Below, one piece after another: positions 43,563 to 55,333 of a stretch of DNA of 64,000 nt (position 1 is the stretch's first letter; every line of letters starts with the position of its first letter). The notes beneath the pieces are model-generated. The model was given only the letters and a program-made list of their open reading frames with translations, was not told the DNA's origin and did no database searches. The DNA is from Staphylotrichum longicolle. Its lineage: Eukaryota > Ascomycota > Sordariomycetes > Sordariales > Chaetomiaceae. The DNA lies in assembly GCA_019096155.1 (NCBI GenBank), contig JAHCVI010000001.1:3968001-4032000 (forward strand). The letters are read 5' to 3'. The position numbers and the translations under genes were made by a program.

Positions 43563-44933
43563 ATGCTTTCAACTTCACCTCCCAGTACCACCGTTGATCG
43601 CAACGCCAGTTCCTCTCCCACACGACACGACTTGGACACCTTCAACCGCACCATGCTTCAATCTCTCAAAGACCGATTCGGCTTCAGCAGCGGGCCTTTG
43701 GGCAACAACCCAGGCAAGCCTCTCTTGCACCCCCCTGGATGGCCTGACATATCAAGATCGGCATCGCAGCCAGGGACAAATTACGGCTTCTTTACGCGCT
43801 TACCTCTAGAACTCCGCGAACAAATCCTCGGCCAGGCATTCGGCAACCGAACTTTGCACATTGACCTGACCTTTGATCACCCGCTTACTCGCAAGTCACG
43901 ACCCAAAAATGACCACAACACGTCCCCACGCAAGCATTGCGGCTTCGAAACCGAGCTGGTCCGCAATACCTACAGGTCCAAACGGTGGCAGTGGTTTGGC
44001 TGCGTCTGCCATCGCCGTCTAACCCAGCCAAATAACGACGATGGCTCGTCGCGTCGGAGGGCGAGGATTGAACCGTGTGAGGATTCATGCATCCCGAAGT
44101 CAGATGTCCCGAAGCCGACCAGCGGTCCCGAGCGACATTTATTTTACGCATGTCCTCCCAACCAACAGGATTGTTTCATCGGTGTCATGGGTTGGCTGTT
44201 GACGTGTCGACAAGCGTGCGCCGATCATTCTTCTTTTTCGTCACCTTGATATCGTGCTGATCTGGACGCTCACGCAGGTATCTCGATGGGGTCGACGTCT
44301 TGTACCGGACCAACACCCTCCACATCGCAAGCATGCCTCTGCTCTGCGACCTTCCTCGTCTGATGTCACCCGACCGTCTGACTTCCGTCACGTCCCTCGA
44401 GCTTCTGTGGACGTTCGACAGGACAGGCTTCTTTACCGACCCGACGATTCGGTCAGTATGGGGTCAGGCGGAAGACCCTTCTTCCAGTCCGAGGCAAGAC
44501 ACTCAATTTCACGAGCTCTGCCGGATGGTGCCACATACGTTCCCCAATGTGCGTCACTTGTATGTCGCTCTGCAGGCGTACCTCGTCCCACCGAAGAGCC
44601 GCGATATCGATGTACTCTCAGAAGTTAACGGCTCTTTCTTAGAATGTTCCGCCGTCTTCGTCCAGAGACGGGGAAAAGCTTTTGTCTTGCGATTCAGCGT
44701 GGGTGTTGGCAAGCTTTTGCAAACCGCCTCACAAGGCGTGGCCACGACAGCACAGAATCTATGAGTCCTTTGTCGACGGCGCTTCATATCAGGAGCGGAT
44801 TTGGAGACCGCTCGGGGATGACGGTTTGGGTATTGGCTGCGGCCGGGATGGGACGACTTTGCCGTGTTTGGGCACCAAAAACTACTGGTTGCTTGGCTTT
44901 TGGGGGATGGAGCACTTCAGGGGTGAGTTTTGA
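43563..44933 (+). CDS. Hypothetical fungal protein of LPLELRxxI (DUF7730-like) type
   Basis: Proposed exons 43563-44215, 44278-44698 and 44751-44933 give 418 residues. FFTRLPLELREQILGQAFG followed by a Cys/His-rich middle, then GVMGWLLTCRQA-YLDGVDVLYRTNTLHI across intron 1, is the pattern of a large fungal family (DUF7730-like). Its function is not established. The C-terminal exon reads HRIYESFVDGASYQERIWRPL and looks coding. It was joined through a 52-bp intron (44699-44750, donor GTGGGT) that keeps frame. Without that splice the gene ends at 44764. The start could also be the ATG at 43653. The N-terminal half is confident; the 3' structure is tentative. Confidence 0.6.
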
Positions 44934-45087
44934 AGGCTGGAAATCGTTCAAGAGAGACAAGGTTGGGGACGAGCGTCTGCATGTCAACCGTTGCCCCAAT
45001 AAACAAGCGATCAATACACTTCGAACATAGCAATGTGAAAATAAACTGTTGCTAGCCATATACCGTCATGTTCAATGCCTTTCCTGC

Positions 45088-46808
45088 TCAGCCATCAACT
45101 TCACTAAGGTTCTGATACGCCCAGTCCCCCAGCTTCGAGCCAAAGCACCCCGTAATCCACGGGACCCTGTCGATAAAATTATACGTCGTCCGCCCCGTAT
45201 CCGCCAGCGACTTGATCAACGTCCCATCGTCCAAGTCAATCGCCCACACCATGACGCCCCCGAGACACCGCTCATTCGCATACCGCACCTTCATCGCCAA
45301 CGTCTCCACGCTATCCCACGACACCCACTGGTCCTTGTCCCACGTCACAATCTCCGCGGCCGCCTTCTTGTCGAGCTTTACCTCGGCGCCGTCCTTGATG
45401 ATCTGCGTGATCTCGTGCGCCGACAGCACGCCGGGTGTCCCCGTGCACGCGCCGCCGCTGCCGCCCTCGACGAACTCGCACCCGGCCTCGAGGCAGGCGG
45501 GGTCCTTCATGGTGAAGCTGCGGCCGTAGAAGCCCAGGCCGAGGTTGACGCGTTCCGGGTTGATGTTGTTGCGCCAGAGCAGCTTGAGGCTTTCTTCAAT
45601 CTCCGTCAGGTTGGTGTGGGCACGCGCGAAGGGGCCGAGGGATTTGACGTTGGAGTCCCAGACGCCGTCTGAGAGGGCTGTTAGCAGAGCGGTCTGGAAG
45701 AGGGAGAGAGAAAGAGAGAGGTACTTACGGATGTCGTAGGTCATGAGGTTGAGAAAGTCGACGTGCGGCTCGAGATTGACGATGTCAAAGCCACGGAGGT
45801 ACCAGTAGGATGCAGGAAGGGTGATGGAAATGCCCAGTGGGACGCCAGTTTGGTTCAGCCGCTGGCGCAGGCGCTTTAGCAGAGTCACAAAGTTCTTGAA
45901 GTCGGCCTCGATGCCTCCGCGGTCCTCGGCCACGGGGTACTCCCAGTCGATGTCGACTCCGTCGTAGTTGTTTCTCCTCAGAAAGGTCACCAGCGACTCG
46001 AAGAACTCGTCCTGGGCCTCCTCGGACTTGGCCATGTCGGAAAAGGTGGTGCGGTGCGGTCCAGGGTCATTCATTGCCCACCCGCCCACTGCCAGCCACA
46101 CTTTTAGTCCTGGTTGGCGGCGTTTCAGCGCAGACACCTCAGCGTAGAGGGTGCCCGTCTTCTTGTCCATGGGCTCCATCTTAAAAGTCTTGGGGTTGAT
46201 GAGCGAGAAGGAGTAGAAGATATGACTGTAGTATCCCAGCGGGATCTTGGTGGGCTTCATGGTGCCACACGGCCGCTGCCAGTTCCAGCCTTCATAGTAG
46301 CCGATAGTGCGGCCATGCGAGCTGTTGCGTGCCGGGTCGCAGTGCGGAACGGAAACAACTTCGCCCTTGCAGTAAGTGGGATCCGTCCCGCAGAAGCCGT
46401 AGTCGCTGCAGCACACGTTGAGGGGGCATGAGGAAGCGTTGGACCACTTGATGCCCCAGCCAGGATCGCACTCGCTCTTGTAATCGCAGGTTGACGTGCA
46501 ACCCTTACCACAGAATTTAGGCCCGAGGCCGCAGACGCCGTCTCCTTTCTTATCACTGATCTGTGGTCAGCTACTTGGCCAGACGTTTAAGTGGTTTGAG
46601 TCCAAAAACCTCACAGCGGACCGCAACATCCAAGCTTGCATTTCTTGGTCTTGGTGCAGGTGTAGTCCTCTGCAGCAGCCGCTGCAACCGATCTCGTTCC
46701 TCCTTCTCCTCCTCTGCTGTCCTCGGCTTGAGCTCTGAACCCGTCTTGGTGGGTTCTAGCAGTCGCAGCAAATCCTATCCAAAGCGCGATACACGTCCAG
46801 CCTCTCAT
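45088..46808 (-). CDS. Secreted GH18 chitinase with CBM18-type Cys-rich N-terminus
   Basis: Exons 46808-46615, 46555-45729 and 45668-45088 give 533 residues. A signal peptide (MRGWTCIALWIGFAATA) precedes a low-complexity stretch and a Cys-rich region of CBM18/hevein type: CKLGCCGP, GVCGLGPKFCGKGCTSTCD and CPLNVCCSDYGFCGT. The GH18 barrel follows, with IGYYEGWNWQRPC, LKVWLAVGGWAMND and the catalytic DGVDIDWE (Asp263, Asp266, Asp268, Glu270), MTYDIHGVWD (created by splicing exon 2 to 3) and GVMVWAIDLDD. It endo-hydrolyses chitin by substrate-assisted catalysis outside the cell. The layout matches subgroup C (killer-toxin-like) fungal chitinases but lacks their LysM repeats and long C-terminus, so it is a short form. 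The neighbouring six-LysM protein could supply the chitin-binding part in trans (inference). Intron 2 contains a GA-rich microsatellite. Confidence 0.9.
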
Positions 46809-47588
46809 GTTGAAATCGGGGCAGAATTTGATCAAGGGGTAGGAAGGTCAAGGGTGGACACGAAGGCCAGAGATACAGTGAAGTTTAACATGGAACCCAC
46901 ATGCCGTGACAACCTCGATTCTGGTGGTGTAAGAACGCTTTCTTTACAGAAAGCCTTCCGAAGAATGGGGGGTGCCCGAGGCGCAACTGTCGGGCTGCAG
47001 CAAGAATGAGTAATACCCCCTATTTCCCGATTGGGAAGTTTGTCTAATTCGCTAGACACACCGCCATCCCTTCCTTCCCCATGTCTATCACCACTAACAG
47101 GGTTGCACATCTGATGTCAGGCAGATCTCCTATGACGATAGGGCTGAGGGGGGGGTGTTGCCGAATATCCGTCGCGGACCCCTAAAGTTTGCCATGTCTT
47201 GGGCAAAAGTACTGGTACATGGTCAATCAAATTTGGCTTTGGGGCGTGCGGGGCGATATTGCAACGTGAGACGGGACGGATCCTTGATGATCTCTCTGCA
47301 TGTCAGCCTGCGGCCGTTGAGCGGACCTGGTTCCTATTCGACTGCGTCTAACGGGGCCCAGCTGGGAGCCGGACAGACGAACGGGGGGCAAATAAATGCA
47401 TTTATCAGAACAACATGTAGGACTCGTAGGCTTGACACCAGGGTGCAAAGCAAGACACGAGCAGAAAGGGATGAAGGACATTGCTTCGAAGCATGCCCCC
47501 AGACGCTCCTGACCTTTCGCTCTCACAGCCCTTTGCCTAGCCAGGCGTTTCACAAACAAACACTCCCCTTACTCAGTTGTCTCGCACC
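46809..47588. other. Divergent promoter, chitinase (-) and metalloprotease (+)
   Basis: 780 bases with no supported gene, presumably shared regulatory DNA for two secreted proteins. Confidence 0.45.
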
Positions 47589-48744
47589 ATGAAGCCATTC
47601 TTTCCGTGCCTTGTAATCCTGGTGGCTAGCACTGGTCATGTCCTGGCCGGTAGCCGTGTCTTCCAACCAAACCTGTCCGCGGCTCACCTCGACCGTCGTT
47701 CTTGGGTCTTTGACAAAGAGCGAAAGTTGCAGACGACTTGGCCCAACCGGCAGATCCGCTACTGTTTTGAAAACGACGAAGCCGCTGATGCTATCCGCGA
47801 GCCCCTTGAAGAAGCTCACACGCTGTGGCAGCGCAGTGGCCTCGGCGCCGAGTTTACGATCGCCGAGGTCGGCGAGCAGGAGTGCCAGGAGCATCCGCAG
47901 AGCACGCTGCTGGTACAGTGGACTGGGGACGAGGGAAAAATGGCAACAAGTATTGGCTTGTTAAACCACAACAGGCCCCACATGCTCTTGACAACCAGCA
48001 TTCACATGGGCATGCTTGACCAAGTGCTGAACTTTGCGCACGAACTGGGCCACGCATGGGGCTTGATGCACGAACACCAGAACCCGAATTTCTGGAGCAG
48101 CGGGATCATTGAGAACGCCAAGGGCGGCACTGTGTTTGGACCGGAGAATCATGGTAACTGGAGGTGCGAGAACCTCAAAGACTACAAGGAGCAGTTCGGC
48201 ATTCATAATCCCGTTCGCAACCCAGGTTACAACAACGGCTTTGGTCCGAGCACTTCCCCCGCAGACATGTGTAAAAGTTACGAATATGCAGCAACAAACG
48301 GCTTCACTGCTGGCGACTACCTGCCAATGCCCTCCCACCACGGCATTGGTGGCTCGGAGGGAAAGACTGGCGATGACGTTGACTGGGATTCCATCATGCT
48401 TTGTGAGTGGCTCCCTTCCTTGCTGAGCTAGAAACCGGTCTTGAGCCCAGATTAACACCGGCGTATTTGCAGACCCTTCAGGGGCCGGTGGCGTTGGCGA
48501 AGCCAGTCCAGGCTTTGGCAACGATCATCGCGCGGTTATTCTTTTAAAGCATGATGGAAACCGCATCGAGATTAACGACGCCCCCAGCCAGCAGGACATT
48601 GCGGCGATGCACTCGCTCTATGGCAGAGATCTAGGCCTTGCAGCCTTGAAGCTGCTGCAGAAAGCTGGCGGAAGGGTGACATCCGACTTTCGCAGATTAT
48701 TTCCAGAGAGTAGTGGTGAAGATGGATATTTTGGGTGTTTGTGA
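47589..48744 (+). CDS. Secreted astacin-like (M12A) zinc metalloprotease
   Basis: Exons 47589-48402 and 48473-48744 give 361 residues. A signal peptide (MKPFFPCLVILVASTGHVLA) is followed by TTWPNRQIRYCFENDEA, the usual start of an astacin catalytic domain. The zinc site is HELGHAWGLMHEH, with His151, Glu152, His155 and His161, and the Met-turn is SIMLYPSG (Met270, Tyr272), where the Tyr codon is split by the intron. Astacin-family enzymes are endopeptidases. There is no obvious EGF/CUB tail, and the protein ends ~70 residues after the Met-turn. It is divergent from the chitinase and close to the LysM gene, so it may process or protect secreted chitin-related proteins, or attack host proteins (inference). 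Confidence 0.88.
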
Positions 48745-49280
48745 AAACCAGGAATGTAAGCACAAGAACAAGTTGAGGGCAAGCTTTCCTTCGACAGTGG
48801 GTGGATTCGGCTCTCATTGCATTTCTCAAATCTTTGTTCCATGGTTTTTCTTTGTATTCGAGATTGATACATGTATCTACCTAAGATAGTTTATCCAACC
48901 TACTCTTCTTGCACTCTCCTTTCCTCCATGAGGTATCTACCGTGGCTCGACATTCGTTCCCAGCACCTCTAAAAGAAAACCTAGTGAGGTCCAATCTTCG
49001 GCGAACAACTTGAGTTGTCAACGATTGATCTAGATGAGAGGATTTTATCTAGTGAACACGATGAGAAGTGATAGATCCACCTGGAAGCGCGCGGCAACCT
49101 GGACTGGTAGCATGTATGAAGGTGGCTCGGATGGGTTTCAGAAAAGTTATGACACGAGATGCAGCTAGAGATCGGGGTTGATACTACTTGAACAATTGTG
49201 AAGGAGACATCTATCTCAGTAAAGAGATGTTCAATACACCGATGAAATACCGAAATCTCTAATCGTTCCCCCCACAACCA
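48745..49280. other. Convergent 3' flanks, nothing recognised
   Basis: About 540 bases between the metalloprotease (+) and the SGNH hydrolase (-), somewhat A/T-rich. No gene supported. Confidence 0.45.
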
Positions 49281-51355
49281 TCAGTGTACCCCCCCGGCTT
49301 CCTTCACAGCCTTGTTGTTCTTGAAGCATCTCGACCGCACCCAGATCGGCGTATCAAAGTCGGCCTGCCACTCATTCCCATCCTCGTCCGGCTCATCGAA
49401 GTACTTGAATCGCCACAGCGTGAGACCGCCGCCAATGCAATCACTTGCACTCGGTTCCAGTGTGTCCTGGCCCCAGTCGTTGGTCGCCCACCCCTGCCCC
49501 TTGATCACATAACTGCTCCAAACCCCGTGATACCATCCCTCGCAGCTCCCCCACGGCTCCTGAATGACTGGCCACGGCCTATTCTCCTCTTTCGGGTTCA
49601 CCTGATACACAAATCTCCCCCGCTGCCACTCTCCGCCAAACTTCCAATCCATCGGGTTATCGGGATCATCCCCGTCACACCCGTTGATGATCCGGTCCAT
49701 GCTGTCCTTGCACTCGCTCGCTTCATACTCAGACCGGCCCACCCCATCCCGAGACAGCTTGACCTCGAACTCGACCTCGTCGGGCGTGCCCTCGCCAAAC
49801 GTGTCCGAGTAGTGCCACCCGTTGACCTCGTCGCCGGAGTCCACGCCGTCGCAAAAGTCGTCGATGTGGTCGTTGAGAAACGGCTCGGCGGCGTAGCCGC
49901 GCCAGCCCTCGTCCTGCCAGCACGTGAACTTGTCGACGGGTTCGCACGAGGGCGGGTCGACGCCGAGGACGTCAGCGCACAGGTCGACGAGGGTCTGCAG
50001 CGCCCAGGAGGCGATGGTGTAGTGGCCGAGCTCGTTGGGGTGGAAGTTTTTGGCGATGGAGTTGGGCAGGCCGATGCTCGGGGGCTGGATCTCGTCGTCG
50101 GTGTCGCCGGGGCACTTGGGCGGGCTGGGGTTGCGGCGGTCGAGGAGGTGGCGGGCCTCGGCGCGGGGGTTGGCGGACCGGTAGAGCAGCGAGTTGTAGA
50201 TGTCGTCGAGGGTCTTGCGGTGGCGCTGCTCTTCGGCGTTTTGGATGTGCCACATTGTGTCGTTGCTGAGTAGGGCATGGCGCATATCTCGTCGCTTGAG
50301 CTCGCTACCCCTGCCAGTGGTTTCGGGTTTGAAGAACTGAAGATCTGGTTGTTTGGGGTCTGGGTACTCGCCGGACGAGGATGGGTCGCAGAACTGCCCA
50401 GGGACGCCCTTGCGGGGCCAGATGTCCCAGTTGGAGAAGCCGATTTTGTACTTGTACTTCTTGTCTTTGGCGTCATCGACGACGCCCTTGATGAGATCGT
50501 TGATCTTCACAACGAGGTCATTGAACGTCTTGCGGCGTTCGACCGTGAGCTTGAGTGCCTCCTTTCCAGCAAGATTTAGCATCGTCCAGTCCTGTTTCTC
50601 AGCGCAATCTTCGTTCTCCGTGTTGAACTAAGTTCACATTAGCGAGTGAAGGACAGCCAAACGTGGGGTGGCGCTCACAAACTGGGCATATCCGTTGAAG
50701 ATGACAATGCTGTCGTCGTTCATCTTGTCATCCAGCGCGTCGAGTAGCTGCTCCAAATTGCCTTTCAGGATCTCTTCTAGGTTATTCTTGGCAAGATCAA
50801 TGACATCCTGGCAAGCTTCCTCTCCATCATATGGCCTGAAGACGCATCTCTCAATCATTGATGCCTGGCAATGGTGAGCAAGCGTTCAACAAGACCCGGT
50901 AGCAAAGCATCGCTTACAAGACAGAGGTCGTTGCCTCCGGCGGTCATCACCACGAGATCCAGCTCTCCCTCCAGCTCCTGAATCTGCTTGTAGATTCCGC
51001 CAGTCCTGTCACCGCTGCAGGCCACAAACTGGAAATCCTCCACAGAGCTCCCCAGAGCATCATTCATAATCATCGGATACGCCGTGTCGTAGCGGGCACA
51101 GTACCAGTTATCGTCGTCTGGGCTGTCCAAAACGAAGTTGCCCAGCGGCGATCCTGATCCGATCCCTGCCGTGAAGCTGTCACCAACCGCAGCCCAGCGC
51201 TTCACCCAGCCAAAGTCGGTGGGGTCATCATCGCGTGGGAGAATCTTGAAGTTGAGATGGTTTGTAGTGTTGGGGACTCGGGCAACGCGAAAGACGGAGG
51301 CTTGAACGACACACCGGAGGCCTTGAAGCCATCCGAGAATCAAAAGGGTCTTCAT
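49281..51355 (-). CDS. Large secreted SGNH (GDSL-type) esterase with C-terminal extension
   Basis: Exons 51355-50918, 50864-50679 and 50627-49281 give 656 residues. The N-terminus is a signal peptide (MKTLLILGWLQGLRCVVQA). SGNH blocks are clear: GDSFTAG (block I, Ser60), AGGND (block III, Gly141, Asn142) and FHPNELGHYTIA (block V, His404). The segment between blocks III and V is long. The ~220 residues after block V (DKFTCWQDEGWRGYAAEPFLNDH onward) are Trp/Cys/Asp-rich and not recognised. They recall the accessory domains beside killer-toxin-like chitinases but cannot be assigned. The enzyme probably deacylates a lipid or polysaccharide ester outside the cell. It is divergent from the six-LysM gene across 1.2 kb. 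All junctions are phase 0. Confidence 0.85.
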
Positions 51356-52587
51356 GGCGACGGGCAGCTCTGCTTAGGCAAGAGTCTAGCGAGACACACC
51401 AGAGGAGAATTTGAGAATTCTGCAATGCCTTTTCGACCGGGCACTGAAGATTGAACAGTTTCATTGATGTGGGCGTGAGAGCATAGACGTTCCACGCCTC
51501 GATACAAGCAATTGGTATCTCACAAAACAAGACATGGCAAATCCCTCAAATGATGAGCCTCTAAAGCCCATCCGTAACTCTCGCCTCACCTGAACCCGTC
51601 TCACTCACGGCGATCTACCGGCGTTAGGGAGTCACTAATATGACGAAGTGAAGCAACCCGAGAATGGCGGTGTGCTGGACAGGTGATTGATCTCCCCCTG
51701 CCATACAATCCTCCATGACGTCGAAAATCTTGGTTTGCTTCCATGCCGCCGTTCTCAATGGTTCAAGACATACCACAGTTTGGACAACTGCTATTATCTT
51801 GATCCATGTGCGTAGAGGTTGCACAGCTTCATCCGTCGACTTGAGTTTTCCTATCCCGGAAAGGATGAACAAAATTCTCGGGCCAAGACACAGCATGTTC
51901 TACGGGCTCACACGATTCGTCTCCCACAGTTGCGGGGTGGAAAAAGACATTTGTACCTGTACGGGTACGCCTGCAGCGAGCACACCATTGGTAGCCACAT
52001 CCCGACGAGACAGGGGTTATGACAGCAGTTGCGGTTTGATATGCATCCTGTTCCGCCTTTGGTAAATCCCACCTCCTTCGACGTTGGTAATCGCATTAGC
52101 GCATATACTTCGCCGCCATGCTTGTCCACAGCCCCCAGGGCTGTCTCGGGCTGTGCAGGGTCAGCAGGACGGCGATATCAACTTCATGTTGCAGCTGACG
52201 TGGATATCAGCGCACCAAACGCGGGATGCGAATATCGTTTGGTGAAGGATGATGCAGTGATCATCCATCAGGGCGGTCGCGGGAACTCGGCTCGGAGTGG
52301 CCTGCTTGCTTGCAATCCATGGCGAGGTTGAGCTTGGCTTCCCGAAAGTTTCCCTAAGGCAAGTTCTCCCAGTTCTATCTGTTTCTTCTTTGCGAGGATA
52401 TCGAGCTCCTCCAAACGAGAGTTTCTGAACACCCGTCCATGTTGAATTCCCAGGCCCCAAACGCTCGAGCTTACCTAGGCATTCAGGATCAAGCATCATG
52501 ATGCCACCTCACTCATCATGTAATGTTCTCCCTGGAGAGATTTGTCGAACTCTTGCTTACCAACAGAACTCCTTAGACGGCCTCAGC
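51356..52587. other. Divergent promoter, SGNH esterase (-) and LysM protein (+)
   Basis: 1.2 kb with no supported gene, likely regulatory DNA for both. The frame of the LysM protein is open for 30 codons upstream of its chosen start. Confidence 0.45.
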
Positions 52588-54648
52588 ATGGCAGCTGCTT
52601 CAAGATTGACCTTGTTCCTGCTCGTGACGGCGCTGGGAATGCTTCCCCTGCTCCCCGGCGTCCTGGCTCAAGAAAGCTCCCCGTCTGGTTCGACTTTTCC
52701 GGATACTGCCTGGGACTGCAGTGGATGGCATACCGTTACCAAAGGTGATTCTTGTACCGGGATCGAAAAGAAATACAACACCACCTCGGAGGAGTTTCTG
52801 GGCTGGAACCCTTCGGTATCCAAGGATTGCAAAACCAACTTCAAGGAGAAATACTCGTATTGCGTCCGGATAGGGGCCCCCGGGCCGACGCTGAAGGGTA
52901 TTGCCGCCAACTGCGACAGATGGCACACTGTCAAGGAAGGAGATGACTGCAAGTCAATCGAGAAGCAGTACAAGATCACAGCCGACGAGTTCTTCAAATG
53001 GAACCCTGCGGTGTCAAAGGACTGCGTGAAGAACTTTTGGACAAAGTACTCATACTGCGTGCGTAGGATTTCCCTTCCAGGTTGCATTGCTTTCCAGGAC
53101 AATGGACTGGATCTTACTGACTTGCATGCTACAGGTTCATATCAACGACAAGGTCAAGCCCACCAGCTCAACAAGCAAACCAAGTTCGACGAAAACGCTG
53201 AGTCAAACGAGCAGGCCCAGTAACGCCACTACCAGCAGCAGCAGCAGCAAAGCAACCACCACAACTCCGTATTCAACTCGCATTCCCGTCACTTCCTACA
53301 ACCTGACCGCACCTTACAGAGCCACCGCCCTTCCCCCTGAACACACAGCCAAGGGGCAGCCTGACTACTGCAATCGGTGGCATTGGGTCACTCCCGGTGA
53401 CACTTGCCAGAGTATTCTAAACCTTTACGGAAATAGACTCTCGGAAGAGCAGCTGTGAGTACGACGTCGATTGTCCACAGGAAGGTGATACGCTGACTCG
53501 CCCATAGCCACGAGTTTAACCCCACGCTGGGCGAGGATTGCGACGGGCTGTACGCTGGGTGGTATCTCTGCATCGGCGTTCAAGTTCGCAGTTCCTCGAG
53601 CATTGGGTGGTACACCAGCCCGACCAACGCCTCCATCCCGGCGCCGACAACCTTTATCCCGCCTGCGGCTACCTACGTGCAAAACTTTACTGCCCAACCA
53701 CAAGAACCAGGCATACCAGGGAGCTGCCAAAACTTTTATCAAGCTGAGGAGGTAAGTTGTTTTCCGGCTACTGCCGGGGGCGCTCGGTTGCTGATAGAAC
53801 CACCTAGGGGGACGACTGTACCAAAGTCTTGGAGGTATACAACTACATCCCCAAAGCTCAGTTCTTCGAATGGAATCCCGCGCTCAAGAGTAAATGCGAC
53901 GCTCTGCGCACAGGTTTCTACTATTGCGTAGCCAATTTTGGCTCCTCCAACGCCCCCATGCCGCCCACGGTTACAGCCAGCGCCTCCCCCACCGCCACAG
54001 GCACCACTAAAGACTGCAGAGCCTGGTACCTCGCCGTCGGGAGTGACGACTGCGCCTCCATCTCCCTCACTTTTGGCACATTCTCCGAGTCCGGTACGTT
54101 TGTTCCCTTTCCACAGTTTCCCATTTCAAGTCCAATGCCCTTGCTAACACGAACCGCCACAAACAGACTTCATCAAATGGAACCCCTCCGTCCTGTCAGA
54201 CTGCTCCAGACTGCGGTCCAACACCTACTACTGCGTCGCAGTCCCCTCCACCCCGCCAACCCGCACGGCACCCCTGCCCAGCCTGCCAAGCGGGACGCGG
54301 CCGACCCAGCCCGGCACGGCAGCAAACTGCACCCGCTTCTGGCTCGTCTCCCGCGACGACACTTGTGAGGGTATCATTTCGGCCACTCGCGTCGCGCTGA
54401 TGGACTTTCATGCATGGAACCCGGTTCTGGGGAAGGACTGTAAGGGGCTGAAGCCGGACTGGTATGTCTGCGTGGGGACCAAGCCAGTCAAGAAACCCAG
54501 CAGCACGGTGACGGTGCCCGGGAATGGCCAGACGACGAAGCCGTCGACGGACACAACCACGGGGACAGGTAGCGGAGCAGGCACCGCGTCGGCCTCACAT
54601 ACGACTGGCAAGGGTGGGACGTCTACACCTCAGGGGACGACGACATAA
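52588..54648 (+). CDS. Secreted six-LysM protein (LysM effector type)
   Basis: Exons 52588-53058, 53135-53454, 53508-53751, 53808-54093 and 54167-54648 give 600 residues. Met at 52588 was chosen because it begins a signal peptide (MAAASRLTLFLLVTALGMLP and on to VLAQ); an upstream in-frame ATG at 52498 would bury it. Six LysM modules follow: WHTVTKGDSC...FLGWNP, WHTVKEGDDC...FFKWNP, WHWVTPGDTC...HEFNP, YQAEEGDDC...FFEWNP, YLAVGSDDC...FIKWNP and WLVSRDDTC...FHAWNP. Each ends in a YxC-type strand, and they are separated by Ser/Thr/Pro linkers. There is no catalytic domain. Such proteins bind chitin oligomers and in plant pathogens shield hyphae or sequester chitin to blunt host recognition. Modules 1 and 2 are nearly identical in layout and lie in one exon, which suggests an internal duplication. 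The tail is Thr/Gly-rich. Confidence 0.9.
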
Positions 54649-55333
54649 GTTGTTGGCTCCTTTGTAGCTGATGTTGACGTTGGTGTGGAGTGGGTTCTGG
54701 GTTTAGGTTGGGCTCACAAGGGTGACGGAAGATTCTTGTGGCGGCACTTATTTTAGTATACATGACGGGAAATTGAGTCTCCTATGTAGTATCGTAGCGT
54801 CACGATATCACGGCATTCAGAGTTTGTTGACTCTTGATCATGACATGTGGAAACCTTCCTCACTTTCAACCGGGCGATGATAAACCCATCCGGATATTTC
54901 GGCATCGTGTCACTCGCGCAACCAGTTCGGACTCAATTCTTGTGCCATCAAGACGAGCACGTTTTATACCTCAGAGGAAGGGTGACAATCGTGACAAGTC
55001 CGAACTGTGGAATGCAGTAGGCTTGGTCCTTGCATGATTCGTCAACCAGAAAAGCTCCAAGAAGGATTGGAAAATAAATGAAGAAGCGGGTCTGGATGTT
55101 AGTTGTAACCTGGTATTGTCGAATGAGTCCTACTCGAAACGTGGTACTCGGAACATACTTGGATATTACTCCAATTCACCCAATACTACCATCAATATCG
55201 GACTGGGCTAAATTTAGGCCAGCATCAGGACCGAGTGGATAAAGCACCCGTAATTCCCCCGTTTCTTTGACATGACCAACACGTTTGTTTTGCGTTCTTG
55301 TTACTCAAACGAGAGATACCTGCACGTATAATC
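54649..55333. other. Intergenic, no gene recognised
   Basis: 3' flank of the LysM gene and promoter of the Ser/Thr-rich protein; moderately A/T-rich. Nothing else supported. Confidence 0.45.

Noticed and set aside
45049..45672. 207-codon plus-strand open frame opposite the chitinase
   Set aside because: Shadow of the GH18 C-terminal exon.
49284..50273. 329-codon plus-strand open frame opposite the SGNH gene
   Set aside because: Antisense shadow of exon 3; composition is Val/Leu/Arg-biased and no motif is present.
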